Positions 36,288-45,158 of a stretch of 64,000 nt of DNA are shown in pieces. Both the position numbers and the translations under genes were made by a program. The DNA comes from Microbacterium sp. ProA8 (GTDB taxonomy: Bacteria > Actinomycetota > Actinomycetes > Actinomycetales > Microbacteriaceae). The notes under the pieces are model-generated. The model saw only the letters and a list, made by a program, of their open reading frames with translations, had not been told where the DNA came from and did no database searches. The DNA is taken from assembly GCF_039905635.1 (NCBI RefSeq), contig NZ_CP157000.1, positions 434,001 through 498,000 on the forward strand, read 5' to 3'. How positions within the stretch are numbered: the first letter of the stretch is position 1; the number at the start of each line of letters is the position of its first letter.

Positions 36288-36445
36288 AATACACGTGCCA
36301 TTGGATGAAACATAGCGATGAGTTTGTCGAATCCGGCTCGTCCCGTCCGTAGAGGTAGTGAAGGCGAGGATCAGCGGGCACCGACCGCTCGCGATGATCG
36401 CGATCTCGCCGCACACCGCTCCGCGACCAGAAAGGCCTCACGATC

Positions 36446-37045
36446 ATGAGCACGACCTTCACCATCGGATTCTTCTGCACGCTCGACGGCTACGGCATGG
36501 CCGAGGGCTGGCCGGGATACTGGGGCAAGGAAGGCCCCGAGCTCATCGACGACCTCGTCCGCACCTACGCGCAGGACCAGGTGCTCGTCTTCGGCGCGAC
36601 GACGTTCCGGGAGTTCCGGGCGTTCGTGAAGGAGTACGACGAGCCCTACTACGACCGCCTCAATGAGCTGCCGAAGATCGTGTTCTCGCGCACGCTCGAG
36701 GAGCCGCTCGGGTGGCAGAACTCGACCGTGCTCCACGAGGACGCCGTCACCGCCATCGAGCGCCTCAAGCGCACCACCGATGTGCCGATGCGCTCGCACG
36801 GCAGTATCTCGCTGAACCGCGCCCTTCTCGCCGCCGGCCTCGTCGATCGGCTGGAAGTCATCATCTTCCCCGCCGTCACCGGTCGAGCGGGTGGAGCCGC
36901 CCTCCTCCACGGCGGGGCGGAACTCGACCTCGAGCTCATCGAGTCGACCGTGCTGGACGGACGCATGCAGAAGCTCGTCTACGCCCCGCGCCTGCACGGT
37001 GAGATCCCGGCGGGTGTCGGGCCACAGCGCCGGAACGCCGAGTAG
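36446..37045 (+). CDS. DHFR/RibD C-terminal-domain protein
   Basis: The 199-residue product begins TFTIGFFCTLDGYGMAEGW, with FGATTFREF, KIVFSRTLEEPL, SHGSISLNRALLAAGLVDRL and IIFPAVTGRAGGAALLHG, the fold of dihydrofolate-reductase-like and RibD reductases. Many actinobacterial members are small NADPH-dependent reductases with unknown substrate. AGAAAGG precedes the ATG. It lies 37 bp upstream of the DGPF/sigma pair in the same direction, so all three may form one stress-response unit. Confidence 0.85.
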   Translation: MSTTFTIGFFCTLDGYGMAEGWPGYWGKEGPELIDDLVRTYAQDQVLVFGATTFREFRAFVKEYDEPYYDRLNELPKIVFSRTLEEPLGWQNSTVLHEDAVTAIERLKRTTDVPMRSHGSISLNRALLAAGLVDRLEVIIFPAVTGRAGGAALLHGGAELDLELIESTVLDGRMQKLVYAPRLHGEIPAGVGPQRRNAE

Positions 37046-37082
37046 GGTACCCCGCGTCGCGCAGGCGAGGAAGGATACGACC

Positions 37083-37412
37083 ATGCAGTATCTCGTCAAC
37101 GTCATCGACAGTCGCAGCAATTCGGGAACGGCCGAAGAGGCCGTCGCGATCGACGCCTTCAACGACAAGCTCCGCGCGGGCGGCCACTGGGTGTTCGCCG
37201 CCGGGCTGGCCGACCCGACCGTCTCCACCGTCATCGACGGTCGCGGCGACGAGCCGCTGTTCACCGACGGCCCGTTCGTCGAGGCGAAGGAGTGGGCCGC
37301 CGGCTTCTGGATCATCGACGCCCCCGATCTGGACGTCGCGCTGAAGCTGATGAGCGAGGGCTCGAAGGCCTGCAACCGTCGGCTCGAGGTGCGTCCTCTC
37401 CTCGGCGGGTGA
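37083..37412 (+). CDS. YCII-like DGPF-domain protein
   Basis: The 109-residue product contains LFTDGPFVEAKEWAAGFWII, the eponymous DGPF motif of the YCII-like fold, and VRPLLGG at the end. DGPF proteins are regularly encoded beside ECF42 sigma factors (established genomic association) and are thought to be their output or partner. GAGGAAGG precedes the ATG. Its stop overlaps the sigma-factor GTG as GTGA. Confidence 0.92.
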   Translation: MQYLVNVIDSRSNSGTAEEAVAIDAFNDKLRAGGHWVFAAGLADPTVSTVIDGRGDEPLFTDGPFVEAKEWAAGFWIIDAPDLDVALKLMSEGSKACNRRLEVRPLLGG

Positions 37413-38629
37413 CCGACGCGCAGGATGCCCTGACCCGCGCCCACCGCGACGAGTGGGCGCGGGTGGTCGCGACCCTCGCAAAACGATTCGGGAGCCTCGA
37501 CACCGCCGAGGAGGCGGCGGCGGATGCATTCGCCACCGCCGCAGAGCGCTGGCCGGTGGAGGGGACGCCGCCCAACCCCGGGGGGTGGCTCGCCACCACG
37601 GCGACCCGCAAGGCGATCGACCGACTGCGCCGTGAGAGCGGCCGCGATGAGAAGCACAGGGAGGCGCAGCTCGTGTACGACGCGGAGCCCGAGCCGCTCG
37701 GTGCGATCGACGACGATCGGCTGCGGCTGATGTTCATCTGCTGCCATCCGGCACTGGCGATGGATGCGCGGGTGGTGCTCACGCTACGCATGGTGGGCGG
37801 GCTGAGCGTTCCCGAGATCGCCCGCGCGTTCCTGGTGCAGGACACGACGATGGGGGCGCGCATCACGCGCGCGAAGGCCAAGATCTCGGCGGCCCGCATC
37901 CCCTACCGGATGCCGGAGGCCGAGGATCTTCCCGGCCGGGTCGCGGGCGTGCTGGCCGTGCTGTTCCTCATCTACAACGAGGGCTATCTGGCGTCCGGAG
38001 CGGACAGCGACCCGGTGCGCGAGGAGCTCACCGGCGAGGCGGTCCGGCTCGCGCGGCTGCTGCACCAACTGTTGCCCGACGATGGCGAGGTGACCGGCAT
38101 CCTGTCGCTCATGCTGCTCACCGATGCGCGTCGCTCGGCACGGGTGTCGTCGGCGGGCGAACTGGTTCCGCTGGCAGAACAGGACCGCGGACAGTGGGAT
38201 GCCGAGCTGATCGCCGAGGGGCACGCCCTGGTCCGTGAGCGGCTGGCGTCGGGCCTGCCGCCCGGCCGCTACCAGCTGATGGCGGCGATCAACGCGGTGC
38301 ACACCGACGGGGACGCGACGGACTGGGCGCAGGTGGTCGCACTCTACGACCACCTCCTGCGACTCGATGGCTCGCCGATCGTGCGCCTCAACCGGGCGAT
38401 CGCGGTCGGCGAGCTCGATGGCCCGGCCACCGGGCTGGCGCTCATCGACACGCTCGCTCCCACGCTGAAGGGGTACCACCCGTATCACGCGGCACGCGCA
38501 CTGCTGCTGCGCCGACTCGGCCGCGCCGCGGAAGCGCGCGATGCCTACGATGCGGCGATCCGGTTGGCGGGCAACACCGCTGAGGTCGCACACCTCACGC
38601 GGCAGCGCGACGCGGCTGCCGGCGAGTGA
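37409..38629 (+). CDS. ECF sigma factor, ECF42 type, with C-terminal TPR extension
   Basis: The 406-residue product has sigma region 2 (about 10-78: LAKRFGSLDTAEEAAADAFA), region 4 (about 105-165: MVGGLSVPEIARAFLVQDTT), a DUF6596-type middle (AVLFLIYNEGYLASG) and TPR-like repeats at the C-terminus (HAARALLLRRLGRAAEARDA). This is ECF42, which lacks a classical anti-sigma factor; the extension is thought to control activity. The GTG at 37409 overlaps the DGPF stop. The two genes form the canonical ECF42 pair. Confidence 0.92.
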   Translation: MTDAQDALTRAHRDEWARVVATLAKRFGSLDTAEEAAADAFATAAERWPVEGTPPNPGGWLATTATRKAIDRLRRESGRDEKHREAQLVYDAEPEPLGAIDDDRLRLMFICCHPALAMDARVVLTLRMVGGLSVPEIARAFLVQDTTMGARITRAKAKISAARIPYRMPEAEDLPGRVAGVLAVLFLIYNEGYLASGADSDPVREELTGEAVRLARLLHQLLPDDGEVTGILSLMLLTDARRSARVSSAGELVPLAEQDRGQWDAELIAEGHALVRERLASGLPPGRYQLMAAINAVHTDGDATDWAQVVALYDHLLRLDGSPIVRLNRAIAVGELDGPATGLALIDTLAPTLKGYHPYHAARALLLRRLGRAAEARDAYDAAIRLAGNTAEVAHLTRQRDAAAGE

Positions 38630-38644
38630 GGGGACGGCGGGGTG

Positions 38645-39343
38645 TCAGCGCAGCTGCGCGAAGCTCTCCGCCTCACTCGTCGGTCCCGCGACGAGCATCA
38701 TGTCGCCCTCCTCCAGGACGGTGGTGTTGTCGGCGTTCGTCCACGACCCGCCCTCATGGTGGTACGCGGCGATGGTGACGCCGTACTTCTTGCGCAACCC
38801 GGTCTCGCCCAACGGCGTGCCCTGGATGCTCGACGGCACGGGTGCCTTCACCAGGGCGTAGCCCGGTGCGATCTCGATGAAGTCCAATGCGGCTCCCCGC
38901 ACCAGATGTGCGACTCGGCGCCCCATGTCCTTCTCGGGGTAGATGACGTGGTGCACACCGAGCTGCTCGAGGATCAGCCCATGACGGTCGTCGACCGCCT
39001 TGGCCCAGATGACCGGGATCTTCATGCTGAGCAGTACCGAGCAGGTGAGGATGGATGCCGAGATGTCGCCGCCGATCGCGACCACCACTCGATCGAACTC
39101 GTCGACCGCCAGCTGCTGGAGCACCTCGCCCCGAGTGGAATCGGCGCGGACGACCTGCGTGAGCTCGCCGTTCAGAGACTGCACCAGCTCTTCATCGACA
39201 TCGATGCCCAGCACCTCGGTGCCTCCGGCCACGAGCTCGAGGGCGAGAGCGCTGCCGAATCGACCCAGGCCGATGACGGCGACCGAGTCTGCTTCGGCGA
39301 TGCGGCGCGACGTGTCGGCGCCGAGAAACGGGAATCTAGCCAA
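38645..39343 (-). CDS. Potassium uptake regulatory subunit (KtrA/TrkA, RCK)
   Basis: The 232-residue product has an RCK_N Rossmann domain (SVAVIGLGRFGSALALELVA; VDEELVQSL; VVVAIGGDISASILT) and an RCK_C domain after about residue 150 (SIQGTPLGETGLRKKYGVTI). It forms the octameric ring that gates the membrane subunit in response to nucleotides. Its start overlaps the end of the partner gene by 8 bp. Confidence 0.92.
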   Translation of the reverse strand: MARFPFLGADTSRRIAEADSVAVIGLGRFGSALALELVAGGTEVLGIDVDEELVQSLNGELTQVVRADSTRGEVLQQLAVDEFDRVVVAIGGDISASILTCSVLLSMKIPVIWAKAVDDRHGLILEQLGVHHVIYPEKDMGRRVAHLVRGAALDFIEIAPGYALVKAPVPSSIQGTPLGETGLRKKYGVTIAAYHHEGGSWTNADNTTVLEEGDMMLVAGPTSEAESFAQLR

Positions 39344-40712
39344 CGGCGGGCCTCTCCTTCGGGAACTCGTACAGGATGCGGCGATCGCGCAGTGCGATCG
39401 CGGAGCCGAGGGTCAACGGGCCCAGCCGGCCGAGGAACATGAGCACGACCAGGACCACCTGCGCGCTCGCGGACAGGTCGGCCGTGATGCCGGTCGACAG
39501 TCCCACGGTGGCGAACGCCGACACGGTCTCGAAGAGCGCGCGGTCGAGGCTCTCGCCGCTCAGGAGCATGAGAAGGGCGGCACCGACGACCACTGCGGCG
39601 ACCGCGATCAGCACCACCGTGATCGCCTGGCGGTGAACCGCGCGGGAGAGACGCTTGCCGAAGATGTTGACCGCGCCTTCGCCGCGCAGCTCGGTCATCA
39701 TGATGAAGAACAGCACGGCGAAGGTCGTGACCTTGATCCCGCCCGCGGTGCCGGCGGGGCCGCCGCCGATGAACATCAGGACGTCCATGCCGAGCCAGGT
39801 CTCGTCGTGCATCGCGCCGATGTCGACGGAGTTGAACCCGGCCGTCCGTGTCTGGACGGAGTGGAAGAAGCCCGCCAGCACGCGGCCCCAGGGATTCATG
39901 CCGCCGAAGGTTCGAGGGTTGTTCCACTCCAGGATGGTGATGAAGGCCGTCCCGGCGATGACCAGCACCGCCGTGCCCCACAGCACCAGCTTCGTGTTCA
40001 TCGACCAATGCAGCGGGCGACGGAACTCCTTGCGCAGCTGCATGATCACCGGAAAGCCCAGGCCGCCGAGGATGATCGCCCCGCACAGGGGCAGGCAGAT
40101 GAACGGGTCCTGCGCGAACCCGATCAGGTTGTCGCTGTACAGCGCGAAGCCGGCGTTGTTGAAGGCCGACACGGCATGGAACGTCCCGTGCCACGCCGCT
40201 TCGCCGACGGTGTAGCCGTATCCCAGCAGGAAGCGGAGGAAGAGCATGGCGAACGTGATGGCCTCGATGGTGAGCGAGATCAGAACGATGCCGCGGACGA
40301 GCCCTCGCACGTCGTTGAACCCGACCGCTTTGGCTTCGGCCGCCGTGTTGAGTCGTGCCCGCACCGACAGCTTCCGGGCGAGCACCAGGCCGATGAGCGA
40401 CGCGAAGATCATGATCCCCAGGCCGCCCAGTTGAATCAGCAGCAGGATCACGACCTGCCCGAAGGGCGTCCAGAACGTCGGCGTGTCGACCACGGTCAGA
40501 CCCGTGACGCATACCGCGCTCGTGGAGGTGAAGAGCGCCTGGATGAAGTTCGCACCACCAGGGCCGACCTTCGAGATCGGCAGCATCAGCAGGACGGTTC
40601 CGGCAGCCACCGCGATGCCGAACCCCGTCACGACGGCCTGCGCCGGATGGAGCCGCAGGCGCCGCCTGGCGCGGAAGAGCTGTGCACGCTCGGAGTGCAG
40701 GCGGTTGCTCAC
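39336..40712 (-). CDS. Potassium uptake membrane subunit (KtrB/TrkH)
   Basis: The 458-residue product has the four M1-P-M2 repeats of the SKT superfamily. The pore-loop glycines are seen in TSTSAVCVTGLTVVDT, HAVSAFNNAGFALYS, SVQTRTAGFNSVD and ETVSAFATVGLSTGIT, and the gate loop reads GGGPAGTAGGIKVTT. I start at GTG 40712 (VSNRLHSERAQLF). It forms the K+ channel-like transporter with the RCK subunit encoded downstream. Confidence 0.93.
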   Translation of the reverse strand: MSNRLHSERAQLFRARRRLRLHPAQAVVTGFGIAVAAGTVLLMLPISKVGPGGANFIQALFTSTSAVCVTGLTVVDTPTFWTPFGQVVILLLIQLGGLGIMIFASLIGLVLARKLSVRARLNTAAEAKAVGFNDVRGLVRGIVLISLTIEAITFAMLFLRFLLGYGYTVGEAAWHGTFHAVSAFNNAGFALYSDNLIGFAQDPFICLPLCGAIILGGLGFPVIMQLRKEFRRPLHWSMNTKLVLWGTAVLVIAGTAFITILEWNNPRTFGGMNPWGRVLAGFFHSVQTRTAGFNSVDIGAMHDETWLGMDVLMFIGGGPAGTAGGIKVTTFAVLFFIMMTELRGEGAVNIFGKRLSRAVHRQAITVVLIAVAAVVVGAALLMLLSGESLDRALFETVSAFATVGLSTGITADLSASAQVVLVVLMFLGRLGPLTLGSAIALRDRRILYEFPKERPAVG

Positions 40713-40759
40713 CCCCGAACTGTAGCGCGGTGCCCGAGGGACCGGCCCGGCATAGCGCC

Positions 40760-42256
40760 TCAGTCCTGGTGAAGGTGGTCGCGATGCTTCTCGGCCTGAT
40801 GGCGCTTGGTCTGGAGGTCGATCGGTCCGGTGACGCTGAGTTCGTCCTCCCAGCACTCGATGCCCGTCACATCAGGGAGGAGAGCGCGGGTGAAGACGGG
40901 ATCCCGGCCGGCTCTACGCTGCGCGGTGTAGTCCTTCAGCAAGCGGAACGCGATGCCCGACAGCAGGCCTATCGCGATGAGGTTGGTCAACGCCATGAGT
41001 CCCATCACGCCGTCCGCGAAGTTCCAGACGAGGTCGGCGCCGGCGACCGAGCCCGCCAGGACGGCGACGACGACGAGGATGCGGTAGGCCGTGAGGACGG
41101 AGCGGCGCGTGGTGATGAACTCGATGTTCGATTCGCCGTAGTAGTAGTTGCCGAGGATCGATGAGAACGCCAACAGGAAGATGATGACGCTCAGTGCGAT
41201 GTTCGACCATTCCCCGAGCGTGCCGACCAAAGCGCCTTGCGTGAGGCCGATCCCGCGCTCGGCTCCGGCGAGATCAGGCACCGAGACGAGGATGATGAAC
41301 GCGGTGATGGAGCAGACCAGGAAGGTGTCGAAGTACACCCCGAGCGTCTGCACGAGGCCCTGCTTGACCGGGTGGGTGACCGCCGCGCTGGCCCCGGCGT
41401 TGGGTGCCGAGCCGAGCCCGGCCTCGTTCGAGAACATGCCGCGCTTCACCCCGGTCAGCACGATGTAGCCGAATGCCGCGCCCACGACCTCGTTGAACCC
41501 CCACGCCTGCGTGAAGATCTCGGCGAACACCGGGCCGATGCGGTCGACGTGAAGGCCGACGACGACCAGGCCCAGCAGCAGATAGGCGAGCGCCATGATC
41601 GGCACGAGCAGCTGCGTCACCGACGCGATGCGGCGCACGCCGCCGAAGACGACGAGGCCGGTGAGGACGGCGATCCCGATGCCGATGCCCCACGGGAGCC
41701 ACGCTGGACCGCCGCCGACGCTGGAAGTCACCGTCGCCGAGATCGTGTTCGCCTGCAACGAGCTGAAGGCGAATGGGAAGCAGATGATGAGGATGATCGC
41801 GAACCACACCCCGAGCCAGCGGGCCTTGAGGCCGCGCTGCATGTAGTACGCCGGTCCGCCGCGGAAGCTGTCGGTGTCGCGCACCTTGAACAGCTGCGCA
41901 AGAGAGGACTCGATGAAGCTGGATGCGCCGCCGATGAAGGCCATGACCCACATCCAGAACACCGCTCCCGGCCCGCCCACCGCGATCGCCGTTCCCACGC
42001 CGGCGATGTTGCCGACGCCCACGCGGGACGCCGCGGAGATGGTGAACGCCTGGAACGCCGACACCGACTGCGGCTCCCCGGTGGCGGTCCGCGGGGTCTT
42101 GTCGGTGAGCGTGCGGAACATCTCCGGGATCAGCCGGAACTGGACCACTCCCGAGCGCACGGTGAAATACAGCCCCAGGAGGACGACAACGGGCAGCACC
42201 ACCCACGTCCAGAGAATGTCGCCCCACGTCAGCAGCCACTCGTTCACGTCATCCAT
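40760..42256 (-). CDS. Sodium:alanine/glycine symporter (AgcS/DAACS-type)
   Basis: The 498-residue product has about eleven helices and the family blocks SRVGVGNIAGVGTAIAVGGP, FIGGASSFIESSLAQLFKV, GGPAYYMQRGLK, NEAGLGSAPNAGASAAVTHP and YYYGESNIEFI. It imports alanine or glycine with Na+. I start at ATG 42256. The C-terminal tail after the last helix is about 50 residues and charged (HQAEKHRDHLHQD). It lies 47 bp upstream of the Ktr pair in the same direction. Confidence 0.95.
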   Translation of the reverse strand: MDDVNEWLLTWGDILWTWVVLPVVVLLGLYFTVRSGVVQFRLIPEMFRTLTDKTPRTATGEPQSVSAFQAFTISAASRVGVGNIAGVGTAIAVGGPGAVFWMWVMAFIGGASSFIESSLAQLFKVRDTDSFRGGPAYYMQRGLKARWLGVWFAIILIICFPFAFSSLQANTISATVTSSVGGGPAWLPWGIGIGIAVLTGLVVFGGVRRIASVTQLLVPIMALAYLLLGLVVVGLHVDRIGPVFAEIFTQAWGFNEVVGAAFGYIVLTGVKRGMFSNEAGLGSAPNAGASAAVTHPVKQGLVQTLGVYFDTFLVCSITAFIILVSVPDLAGAERGIGLTQGALVGTLGEWSNIALSVIIFLLAFSSILGNYYYGESNIEFITTRRSVLTAYRILVVVAVLAGSVAGADLVWNFADGVMGLMALTNLIAIGLLSGIAFRLLKDYTAQRRAGRDPVFTRALLPDVTGIECWEDELSVTGPIDLQTKRHQAEKHRDHLHQD

Positions 42257-42302
42257 GGTCGCCAGTATGGCGAAGGAGTGCCGATAGGGAGGGGATTGGA
42301 CA

Positions 42303-42340
42303 CGGTCAAGGGGCACGGGCGACCGCGGGGCCCCTTGCCG
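42303..42340. terminator. Hairpin terminator after secreted esterase
   Basis: Arms 42303-42314 and 42330-42340 pair over 11 bp with a single bulged T at 42306 and a 15-nt loop. The hairpin lies 10 bp beyond the minus-strand esterase stop and 47 bp before the symporter start. No U-tract. Confidence 0.6.
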
Positions 42341-42349
42341 TGGGCCTGG

Positions 42350-43705
42350 CTACTGCGCGAACAGCCAGTCGATCATGATGTCGTTGGTGTACGTCGGGAT
42401 CCACGAGCCGTGGTCGAACAGCGGCGTCGTGCCGGCCGAGAAGGTCGTGAACAGGTGCTCGCTCCCATCGGCTTGAGCGGCCGTCAGCGCGGCGGCTGCG
42501 AGCGCTTCCTGCTCGGCGTCCGGCAGCAGACCCGACCACTCGCTCCACGTGACCGGCACTCCCGCTGCCTGCAGAGCCCGGAAGATGCGGTAGTCGGAAC
42601 CGGGGGCGTCGTATGCGACGATCGAGTCGTCCACGGAGTGGACGGCCCAGATCGGGAATTCCGTGAGGTTGGCGACTGCGGCCGCCTCGCTTCCTGCACC
42701 GCACACCAGCAGCGCCCCCGCGAACAGGTCGGATCGCTGGCCGAGGATGCCCCACGAACCGTACGAGCCCATCGAGAGCCCCGACAGGTACACGCGGGAC
42801 GGGTCGATGCGCGGGTTATCGGCGATCGTCTTCTCGACGAGCTCGATGACGGCGGTCTGCATGCTCGGCGACCACCAGGCTCCCTTGCTGGGATCGGTCG
42901 GGTCGGCCTGAGGCGACAGCACGAACGCAGCGTGGCGCGCCTGCCGGAGCGGGTCCGCGAAGGCGACCGACAGCTGGTTGCCGGCGATCTGCTCGATGTT
43001 GCCCGACCCGCTCTCGCCATAGCCGTGCAGGGTGACGACGAGCGGATAGCTCGACTCCGCGTCCAGCGCAGGGGTGAACATCCGGTACGGCAAGGTCGCG
43101 CCCGACGGCGCGGTGTACGACCCGGCCGCGTAGTCGTCGACGATCAGGTCGATCACGTCGTCGTTGACGACGGTGCGTCCGGGGTGGCCGTTGAGCTTCT
43201 GCGCTTTCTCGCCGTTGCCCGGGTGCGAGGTGTCTGCCGCCGCGCCGACGACGGAGGCGACCTGCGCGACGGAATACGACCCGACGAGGTCGAAGAGGCG
43301 CGTGAATCCGCCCTCGTTGTACGAACCCGCCGAGAGTGGTTCATTCTCGTCGAGCTCGAGGATGATGAATGATCCAGCCCGCTGGGCGTCACTGAAGGCA
43401 GGTCGATCGCTCGCGTACGCGTCGACGACGGTGCGCGCTCCCTCGAGGGGGGACGCACCCGGTCGCGTCAACGCCACACGGACGGCGAACGCCGTTTCGT
43501 CGATGTCCGCGGTGCCGAGGTCGATCGCCCCGTCGTATTCGAGAGCGAGACCTGTCACCTTGTAGCCGAGCGGGGTGACCTCGGTGATCACCGTCGTATC
43601 GATGATCCGCGGCTGCGGGGCCGATGCCTGAGCGGGGGCGGGCGCCAGCGCGGCGAATGCCACGCCGGCGGCGACGACGGCGGAAGTGCCGAGTCTCCGT
43701 TTCAT
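42350..43705 (-). CDS. Secreted PHB-depolymerase/feruloyl-esterase-like hydrolase
   Basis: The 451-residue precursor has a signal peptide (MKRRLGTSAVVAAGVAFAAL ... AQAS), an N-terminal beta-rich domain to about residue 190, and a catalytic domain with LVVTLHGYGESGSGN, nucleophile in LSGLSMGSYGSWG, Asp in VHSVDDSIV and His in DHGSWIPTY. That N-domain plus esterase architecture matches a group of secreted carbohydrate esterases and depolymerases related to prolyl-oligopeptidase-like peptidases. A TetR gene lies just upstream, with an operator-like repeat in between. Confidence 0.82.
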   Translation of the reverse strand: MKRRLGTSAVVAAGVAFAALAPAPAQASAPQPRIIDTTVITEVTPLGYKVTGLALEYDGAIDLGTADIDETAFAVRVALTRPGASPLEGARTVVDAYASDRPAFSDAQRAGSFIILELDENEPLSAGSYNEGGFTRLFDLVGSYSVAQVASVVGAAADTSHPGNGEKAQKLNGHPGRTVVNDDVIDLIVDDYAAGSYTAPSGATLPYRMFTPALDAESSYPLVVTLHGYGESGSGNIEQIAGNQLSVAFADPLRQARHAAFVLSPQADPTDPSKGAWWSPSMQTAVIELVEKTIADNPRIDPSRVYLSGLSMGSYGSWGILGQRSDLFAGALLVCGAGSEAAAVANLTEFPIWAVHSVDDSIVAYDAPGSDYRIFRALQAAGVPVTWSEWSGLLPDAEQEALAAAALTAAQADGSEHLFTTFSAGTTPLFDHGSWIPTYTNDIMIDWLFAQ

Positions 43706-43782
43706 GTCTGACTCTTTCGTTGAGTGGTTCCACATCACCGTGGAGCGCGGCGAGACAGCCGCGGTGAAGGCACCATAGCAAC

Positions 43783-43807
43783 GAAAAACTGTCAACGATA
43801 GGTTTTC
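43783..43807. promoter_or_regulatory. TetR-type operator upstream of the esterase
   Basis: Arms 43783-43793 and 43797-43807 form an 11-bp inverted repeat with two mismatches around AAC, in an AT-rich patch 78 bp upstream of the esterase start and just after the TetR gene. It is the likely binding site of that TetR. Confidence 0.45.
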
Positions 43808-43831
43808 TACATTCTTCGACCTGGCGAGTTC

Positions 43832-44422
43832 CTACACGACTTCCTGGGCAGGAGCCGCCAGGCCTTCCCAGAGGCGTCGCAGGCGGGCGCGCATGTCCAC
43901 TGATTCGGGGTTCAGCAGCCACTGCAGTTGGAGGCCGTCCGCAGCGGCGACGAGGAGCGACGCGAGCTCGGAGGCCGCGTAGTCGGTGCGCACCGACCCC
44001 TCCGTCTGCCGGCGTGTGATGTCGTCGGTGAGAGCGCCGAGCGTGCGGTCGTACCGTTCTGTGAAGAAGTCATGCCCGGGTCCGGGCTCGATGGTCCCCT
44101 CCGCCGAGAGCAGCACGTACAGCCTCACGAGGCCCGGCTCGAGCGAATTCCAGCCCGCGGCGTCGATCAGGGCGTCGACCGCCCGCGTGCCGGGCTCGAA
44201 GCGGTCCGCGTCCTTTGTGTGCCGCCACTTGATGACCTCGAGGAAGAGATCGCGCTTGGTGGCGAAGTGGTGGAGCAGCCCGGCCTGGGTCATTCCCGCT
44301 TCGCGGGCGACCTCCCGCACCGACACGCGATCGTAGCCATCACGCGTGAAGTGATCCAGCGCGATACGCAGGATCTGCTCCCGTTTCGCTGCACTCTTGG
44401 CATACGGCCCGCGCGTCGACAT
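43832..44422 (-). CDS. TetR-family regulator of the adjacent esterase
   Basis: The 196-residue product has the HTH VSVREVAREAGMTQAGLLHH at about 33-52 (the AcrR-like subgroup with MTQAGLLHHF), then a C-terminal domain. I start at ATG 44422 (MSTRGPYAKSAAKREQILRI). It lies 126 bp upstream of the secreted esterase in the same direction. The inverted repeat between them suggests direct control. Confidence 0.88.
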   Translation of the reverse strand: MSTRGPYAKSAAKREQILRIALDHFTRDGYDRVSVREVAREAGMTQAGLLHHFATKRDLFLEVIKWRHTKDADRFEPGTRAVDALIDAAGWNSLEPGLVRLYVLLSAEGTIEPGPGHDFFTERYDRTLGALTDDITRRQTEGSVRTDYAASELASLLVAAADGLQLQWLLNPESVDMRARLRRLWEGLAAPAQEVV

Positions 44423-44492
44423 GGCGTCATCGTAGTTCGTCGCCTTCGGGCGGCAGGCAACGGCCTCCGGGCACGCGGGGGTGCCCACGCCG

Positions 44493-45047
44493 TCAGCCGC
44501 GAAGCCCTACGGCGTCGTGGGTCCAGAAGGGCCAGGCGTAGACCAATGTGCCGGTCATCCAGGGCTCGTAGTCGGGCAGACATACCACCTGGAAGGCGGC
44601 ATCCGGAATGCGAAGCGATGGCTTGCGGAAGCCGAGTTCACCTGCCGGGCGGAAGCCGAAGCGGGCGTAATAGCGGGGGTCGCCTTCGAGGATCACGAAG
44701 GGCCAGTCAGCCGCCGTCGCCGAGCGGAGAGCATGTCGCATGAGAGAGGCGCCGAGGCCGGCTCCCTGATGCTCTGGGGCCACGGCGAGCGGGCTGAGCA
44801 CCGGCGCCGGGAGCAGGCGGCGCGCGGTGTCGAGGAGGCTCATCGTGACCATCACATGGCCACGTACGTCGTCGTGGGCCACCGCGACGAACGAAGATCC
44901 CCCGAGCTCGGCGATCGTAGAGCGCAGGTCGTCGACCAGCGCGTTGACGACGCGTCCGTGGTCACCGAACGCCGACAGATGAAGCCGGCGGATCGCCTCG
45001 ACATCCCCGGGCTGCTCGGAGCGAATGGGTGTCGCGTCAGCGTGCAT
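44493..45047 (-). CDS. GNAT-family N-acetyltransferase
   Basis: The 184-residue product contains the acetyl-CoA-binding SPLAVAPEHQGAGLGASLMR, then PFVILEGDPRYYARFGFRPA, the YhbS-like GNAT pattern. I start at ATG 45047; the upstream in-frame stretch is not family-like. The acceptor is unknown. It lies between a TetR gene and the alpha-mannosidase, all on the minus strand, without overlaps. Confidence 0.9.
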   Translation of the reverse strand: MHADATPIRSEQPGDVEAIRRLHLSAFGDHGRVVNALVDDLRSTIAELGGSSFVAVAHDDVRGHVMVTMSLLDTARRLLPAPVLSPLAVAPEHQGAGLGASLMRHALRSATAADWPFVILEGDPRYYARFGFRPAGELGFRKPSLRIPDAAFQVVCLPDYEPWMTGTLVYAWPFWTHDAVGLRG

Positions 45048-45158
45048 CGAACCAGTATCACCGTGTGCGGGGGCGCCCGCGCTTCGATGAGCGACAGAGG
45101 CGAGCAGCCTCGCGGACGTCCAAGCGCAGGAGCAGCTGGCCGAATGCCGCACGGGCTG

